Assembly: GCA_045535305.1 (NCBI GenBank)
Contig: JAZSLJ010000063.1
Span: 1 to 64,000 of the forward strand
DNA from: UBA1081 sp045535305
Lineage (GTDB): Bacteria; Bacillota; Clostridia; Oscillospirales; Acutalibacteraceae
Direction: 5' to 3'
Length of the DNA stretch: 64,000 bases
Position 1 is the first letter of the stretch. Each line of letters starts with the position of its first letter. The notes below the pieces were generated by a model. That model was not told where the DNA came from. It did no database searches and saw nothing but the letters and a program-made list of their open reading frames with translations. The translations under genes were made by a program, and so were the position numbers. Below are positions 60,855-64,000 of the stretch, piece by piece.

Positions 60855-61636
60855 CTGACCATCTCCCACATTATCACACAGGCGGCAGACGCTGCATTAA
60901 GTGATTCTGCTCTGCCTTTCATCGGAATGGTTATAGAATCGCAACAAGCGGATATTACCTTATCGGAAAGACCGTTCCCCTCGTTACCTACTGCGCAGAT
61001 AACACCGCCGCTTTTATCCATATCCGTAACGGACAATGCGGAGGAATCGGGCACAGCGGCATAGGTTTTCATTCCCTTTGATGAGCAATCCGTAAGAAAT
61101 GCGGACAAATCGTCAACAGAGATAACCTGAAGCCTTAACAGGGAGCCCATAGCGGCTCTTAATGCCTTGGGGTTATAAATATCACAACCGCCGCTGACAA
61201 TCATACCGTCAAGCCCTAACGCTTCTGCCGTTCTTGCAACCGCACCTAAATTACCGGGGGTCTGCACATTTTCCAATGCGATATATATACCATTATATTT
61301 TATTTTATCAATAATATTAAATTTGTCAAGTGTTTTGCATATACAAAATACGCCCTGAGGATTTTTTGTGTCGGAAAGCTTGAGTGAAATCTCCTCTGTG
61401 ATAACAAATGCCTCTTTTGCGCTGTCAAGAAGAACACGGAGTTCATCACCGTGATTATCAAGAGCGTTTTCCGTTACAAAAACCGTTTCGGCAGTATGTC
61501 CGTTTATTGCCGCATCACAGCAAAGACGCAGTCCTTCAAGAAAAAAGCATCCTGTACGTTTGCGCTCAGAGCTGTCAGCACACAGCTTTACCGCATGCTT
61601 GATTTTATCGTTATTTCTGCTTGTAAGCTTTAACAT
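60851..61636 (-). CDS. TrmH/SpoU family RNA 2'-O-methyltransferase
   Basis: A 261-residue SPOUT-fold methyltransferase, probably acting on ribosomal RNA. An N-terminal substrate-binding part (TSRNNDKIKHAVKLC) is followed by motif 1 ENVQTPGNLGAVARTAEALG, motif 2 CAVGNEGNGLSD and motif 3 IPMKGRAESLNAASAACVIMWEM, the knotted AdoMet site. The target nucleotide cannot be named. It lies after the rplT terminator and before dprA. Confidence 0.93.
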   Translation of the reverse strand: MLKLTSRNNDKIKHAVKLCADSSERKRTGCFFLEGLRLCCDAAINGHTAETVFVTENALDNHGDELRVLLDSAKEAFVITEEISLKLSDTKNPQGVFCICKTLDKFNIIDKIKYNGIYIALENVQTPGNLGAVARTAEALGLDGMIVSGGCDIYNPKALRAAMGSLLRLQVISVDDLSAFLTDCSSKGMKTYAAVPDSSALSVTDMDKSGGVICAVGNEGNGLSDKVISACCDSITIPMKGRAESLNAASAACVIMWEMVR

Positions 61637-61655
61637 AATTCACACCTTAAAAAAC

Positions 61656-61684
61656 GGAAAAAAGGGAATGCGCGTAGCATTCCC
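61656..61684 (-). terminator. Terminator of the infC-rpmI-rplT operon
   Basis: GGGAATGC-TACGC-GCATTCCC is followed by TTTTTT on the - strand. Confidence 0.9.
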
Positions 61685-61699
61685 AGATATAGACATTTA

Positions 61700-62056
61700 T
61701 TACTTGAGTGCTGCCTTAGCCTGCTCTGTAAGAGCTGTGAATGCTGCGGGATCTGCAATTGCGATCTCTGAAAGCATCTTACGGTTAAGAGTGATGGCTG
61801 CCTTGTTAAGACCGTTCATAAATGTTGAGTAGTTCATACCGTTGAGCTTGCAAGCTGCGGAAATTCTGGAGATCCAGAGACGGCGGAAGTTTCTCTTCTT
61901 CTGCTTTCTTCCGATGTATGCATAGTTACCGGACTTCATAACTGCCTGTTTAGCAGTCTTGAAAAGTCTTGACTTTGAGCCATAGTAACCCTTAGCAAGC
62001 TTTAAAACTTTATTTCTTCTCTTGCGAGTCATTGTAGCGCCTTTAATACGTGCCAT
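61700..62056 (-). CDS. rplT: 50S ribosomal protein L20
   Basis: An essential early-assembly protein of the large subunit. 118 residues, with the typical basic start MARIKGATMTRKRRNKVLKL and NYAYIGRKQKKRNFRRLWISRI. In Firmicutes and E. coli it also represses its own operon by binding the leader. Third gene of infC-rpmI-rplT. Confidence 0.98.
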   Translation of the reverse strand: MARIKGATMTRKRRNKVLKLAKGYYGSKSRLFKTAKQAVMKSGNYAYIGRKQKKRNFRRLWISRISAACKLNGMNYSTFMNGLNKAAITLNRKMLSEIAIADPAAFTALTEQAKAALK

Positions 62057-62080
62057 TAGTCATTTACCTCCTGATATTAA

Positions 62081-62278
62081 TTATTTGTAAGGAATAAGCT
62101 TCTTGATCTGCTTAACGTTTGTTTTGTCAGCAACTGTTGTTTTACGAAGATTTCTCTTTCTCTTGGTGCTCTTCTTGTTGAGGATGTGAGACTTATATGC
62201 ATGAGCACGGATGGGCTTACCGTTCTTGGAAAGCTTAAAGCGCTTTTTAGCACCGCTGTTTGTTTTAATTTTGGGCAT
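62081..62278 (-). CDS. rpmI: 50S ribosomal protein L35
   Basis: A 65-residue basic protein beginning MPKIKTNSGAKKRFKLSKNG, with SHILNKKSTKRKRNLRK. Second gene of the operon; the usual length is 64-66. Confidence 0.98.
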   Translation of the reverse strand: MPKIKTNSGAKKRFKLSKNGKPIRAHAYKSHILNKKSTKRKRNLRKTTVADKTNVKQIKKLIPYK

Positions 62279-62308
62279 AATTAATTCCTCCTGTTTTTAA
62301 CTTATAAT

Positions 62309-62827
62309 TTACTTATTCGGTTTAGCTGCAAGGAACATCAGCATCATGCGTCCTTCAAGCTTTGCAGGCTTTTCGATAACACCGTTCTCACTGCACATCT
62401 CAGCGAATGTTGCCATTATCTCAAGACCTCTTTCGGGATGAGCCATTTCTCTGCCGCGGAAACGGATAGCTACTTTGACTTTATTACCCTTTGCAAGGAA
62501 CTTGTTTGCATGATTTGCCTTGGTTTCAAGGTCATGCGTGTCGATGTTTAAAGAAAGCTGAACCTCTTTGATGTCAATCTGATGCTGATTCTTTTTAGCT
62601 TCCTTTTCACGCTTCTGCATTTCAAACTTATACTTGCCGTAGTTCATAATTTTACATACGGGCGGTTTTGCCTGCGGAGCGATTTTAACCAAATCGAGAT
62701 TTCTTTGTGTAGCGATTTTGAGAGCTTCCGATGCGGACATAATACCGAGCTGTTCGCCGTCGTCCGTAACGACTCTTATTTCCTTATCGCGTATCTCCTC
62801 ATTGATTTGCATTTCCTTAGTAGCGAT
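62309..62827 (-). CDS. infC: Translation initiation factor IF-3, probable AUC start
   Basis: Directs correct start-codon choice on the 30S subunit. The N domain INEEIRDKEIRVVTDDGEQLG, linker QKREKEAKKNQHQID and C domain (VKVAIRFRGREMAHPERG) are complete. No ATG is well placed: ATG 62812 has AAGGAA one base away, and ATG 62854 precedes the CGGAGG of 62835-62840. That ribosome binding site points, 8 bases on, to ATC at 62827. IF-3 genes are known to use rare starts (AUU) for self-regulation, so AUC is favoured; this gives 172 residues. Confidence 0.93.
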   Translation of the reverse strand: MATKEMQINEEIRDKEIRVVTDDGEQLGIMSASEALKIATQRNLDLVKIAPQAKPPVCKIMNYGKYKFEMQKREKEAKKNQHQIDIKEVQLSLNIDTHDLETKANHANKFLAKGNKVKVAIRFRGREMAHPERGLEIMATFAEMCSENGVIEKPAKLEGRMMLMFLAAKPNK

Positions 62828-62985
62828 GTTCAACACCTCCGATAAAATAAACAAAAGCGCAGATAAAACTTACCCGCACTCGCACAATAACCCCCGAATA
62901 TAAATACTCAGGAAAAATATTGACCTTACAGGAACCTTATCCGCAAGGTGAGTACGGCATACCGTCTGCTTTGTTTTGCCTTGAT
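62828..62985 (-). promoter_or_regulatory. Structured 5' leader of infC, possible L20-type autoregulatory leader
   Basis: The ~150-base leader can fold on itself: its 5' part AACAAAGCAGA (62965-62975) pairs with TCTGCGCTTTTGTT (62850-62863) close to the ribosome binding site, and TACTCA (62949-62954) with TGAGTA (62905-62910). Firmicutes infC-rpmI-rplT operons are commonly controlled by an L20-binding leader; I infer the same here. No clear attenuator terminator is visible. Confidence 0.5.
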
Positions 62986-63014
62986 ATTATAGTACAGAAA
63001 AATGTGTTTGTCAA
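62986..63014 (-). promoter_or_regulatory. Consensus sigma-A promoter of infC-rpmI-rplT
   Basis: On the - strand: TTGACA, exactly 17 bases, TATAAT. Both hexamers match consensus at all positions, the best promoter in the window. Confidence 0.93.
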
Positions 63015-63097
63015 TAGGAAAATGAAAAATTTTCAATCTTACTTAAAAACAGCAATATCACTGCATCACAAGAATTTGTTGAAGATTAAATTCCCCC

Positions 63098-63126
63098 TTG
63101 CAGAGTTTGGTTTTTAGTGCTATCAT
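63098..63126 (+). promoter_or_regulatory. Sigma-A promoter of the DUF554 gene
   Basis: TTGCAG, a 17-base spacer ending in TGC (extended -10) and TATCAT. Between it and the gene lies an AT-rich repeat (TTGTACATTGTAAATT). Confidence 0.6.
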
Positions 63127-63171
63127 TGTACATTGTAAATTATAAATTGTACATTAGTTAAGGTGGAAGAA

Positions 63172-63897
63172 ATGACAGGCTTAGGCACAATAATAAACAC
63201 AGCCGCCATTATTGCAGGCGGACTTTTGGGATTGATTTTCGGCAAAAAAATCCCTGTAAGGCTTCAGGACACGCTGATGAAGGCAAACGGCGTATGCGTA
63301 CTGTTTATAGGTATAGCAGGCACTTTGCAGGAGATGTTTACGGTAGAAAACGGCAGGCTGGCAAGCGGCGGTACAATGATGATGATCGGCGCACTTGCAA
63401 TCGGTGCTGTTATCGGCGAACTGCTTGACATTGACGGCAAAATGGAGCGTTTCGGTGAATGGCTCAAACGCAAAACAAAAAGCGAAAAGGACAACTCCTT
63501 TGTTGACGGATTTGTTACGGCTTCACTTACCGTCAGCATCGGCGCGATGGCAATTGTAGGGGCAATAAAAGACGGTATTTACGGCGATTATTCAATACTC
63601 ACCGCAAAGGCAATCCTTGACCTTATAATCATAATTATAATGACCGCATCAATGGGTAAGGGATGTATATTTTCCGCAATTCCCGTTGCGGCTCTGCAAG
63701 GCTCGGTTACGCTTTTATCAAGATTTATAGAGCCGATTATGACCGAAGCCGCACTCTCCTACCTGTCGCTTACAGGCTCAATGCTTATCTTCTGCGTTGG
63801 TGTTAATCTGATATGGGGCAAAAAAATCAAGGTTGCAAATCTTCTGCCCTCAATAGTAATTGCCGTTATATGGGCAATAGTTGAAAGTTACATATAA
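63172..63897 (+). CDS. DUF554 family membrane protein (YdfK/YqgA-like)
   Basis: A 241-residue membrane protein of the DUF554 family. It starts TGLGTIINTAAIIAGGLLGL, then IPVRLQDTLMKANGVCVLFIGIAGTL and, further on, SIGAMAIVGAIKDGIYGDYS, which are family hallmarks. About seven hydrophobic helices are present. It may be a small-molecule or ion carrier; no function is proven. AAGGTGG precedes the ATG at 63172; a GTG at 63163 lies within that site. Confidence 0.9.
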   Translation: MTGLGTIINTAAIIAGGLLGLIFGKKIPVRLQDTLMKANGVCVLFIGIAGTLQEMFTVENGRLASGGTMMMIGALAIGAVIGELLDIDGKMERFGEWLKRKTKSEKDNSFVDGFVTASLTVSIGAMAIVGAIKDGIYGDYSILTAKAILDLIIIIIMTASMGKGCIFSAIPVAALQGSVTLLSRFIEPIMTEAALSYLSLTGSMLIFCVGVNLIWGKKIKVANLLPSIVIAVIWAIVESYI

Positions 63898-63918
63898 AAA
63901 TTCAAGAGAATATACAAA

Positions 63919-63950
63919 AAACAGACGGTGTTACACATCGCCTGTTTTTA
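63919..63950 (+). terminator. Terminator of the DUF554 gene
   Basis: AAACAGACGGTGT and ACATCGCCTGTTT form a stem with one mismatch and one G-U pair, followed by TTATTG. The last 50 bases of the window show no gene. Confidence 0.72.
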
Positions 63951-64000
63951 TTGCTTATAGCAATCTTGCAAAATCATTTTCTCAGGGCGGCAGTTTTCCA

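Overview
The window comes from an AT-rich, spore-forming member of the Firmicutes (class Clostridia). A Ruminococcaceae/Oscillospiraceae-type gut bacterium is most likely. The support is a spoIIAA-spoIIAB-sigF operon, strong AGGAGG-type ribosome binding sites, consensus sigma-A promoters, a Gram-positive order of housekeeping genes (rdgB-yhbY-nadD-yqeK-rsfS-leuS), and surface proteins with Listeria-Bacteroides repeats. No tRNA, rRNA, CRISPR array, insertion sequence or prophage gene was seen.

Layout. (1) 1-7130, + strand: a GH36 alpha-galactosidase coupled to two glycosyltransferases, a small lipoprotein, and an MBOAT acyltransferase with its DHHW/AlgX-like partner. This looks like glycan breakdown, glycan assembly and O-acylation. 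(2) 7195-8696, - strand: a two-gene membrane unit (LiaF-like protein plus a DUF4097-like adhesin-fold protein). (3) 8787-16339, - strand: sugar use. An operon of a Gfo/Idh/MocA dehydrogenase and three TIM-barrel isomerases follows an operon of a GPH-type sugar symporter, with a very long C-terminal extension, and a GH125 alpha-mannosidase. (4) 16482-24353, - strand: a 2623-residue secreted protein with about two dozen InlB-B-type repeats and an unusual Cys/His/aromatic C-terminus. (5) 24654-26073, - strand: the spoIIA operon. (6) 26200-29301, - strand: the c-di-AMP receptor DarA, a DUF1854 protein and a zinc-ribbon ABC exporter in one operon. (7) 29588-37640, - strand: a YbaK-type deacylase and two heterodimeric ABC exporter pairs. 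(8) 37906-40150: two divergently transcribed membrane proteins of unknown function, one with a zinc ribbon. (9) 40246-44416, + strand: a polysaccharide flippase, a CDP-glycerol glycerophosphotransferase-like enzyme, a 302-bp palindromic element and an alpha/beta hydrolase. (10) 44466-62827, - strand: a long co-directional core block, infC-rpmI-rplT, trmH-family methyltransferase, dprA, topA, trmFO, rnc, radical SAM, smc, ftsY, rdgB, yhbY, nadD, yqeK, rsfS, leuS. (11) 63172-63897, + strand: a DUF554 membrane protein divergent from infC.

The most interesting items are the giant repeat protein with its odd C-terminus, the long palindrome at 42902-43203, the C-terminal acidic tail on FtsY, the C-terminal extension of the GPH symporter, the probable AUC start codon of infC behind a structured leader, and the DarA/DUF1854/ABC operon. 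All functions are assigned from sequence reading alone; no database search was run.
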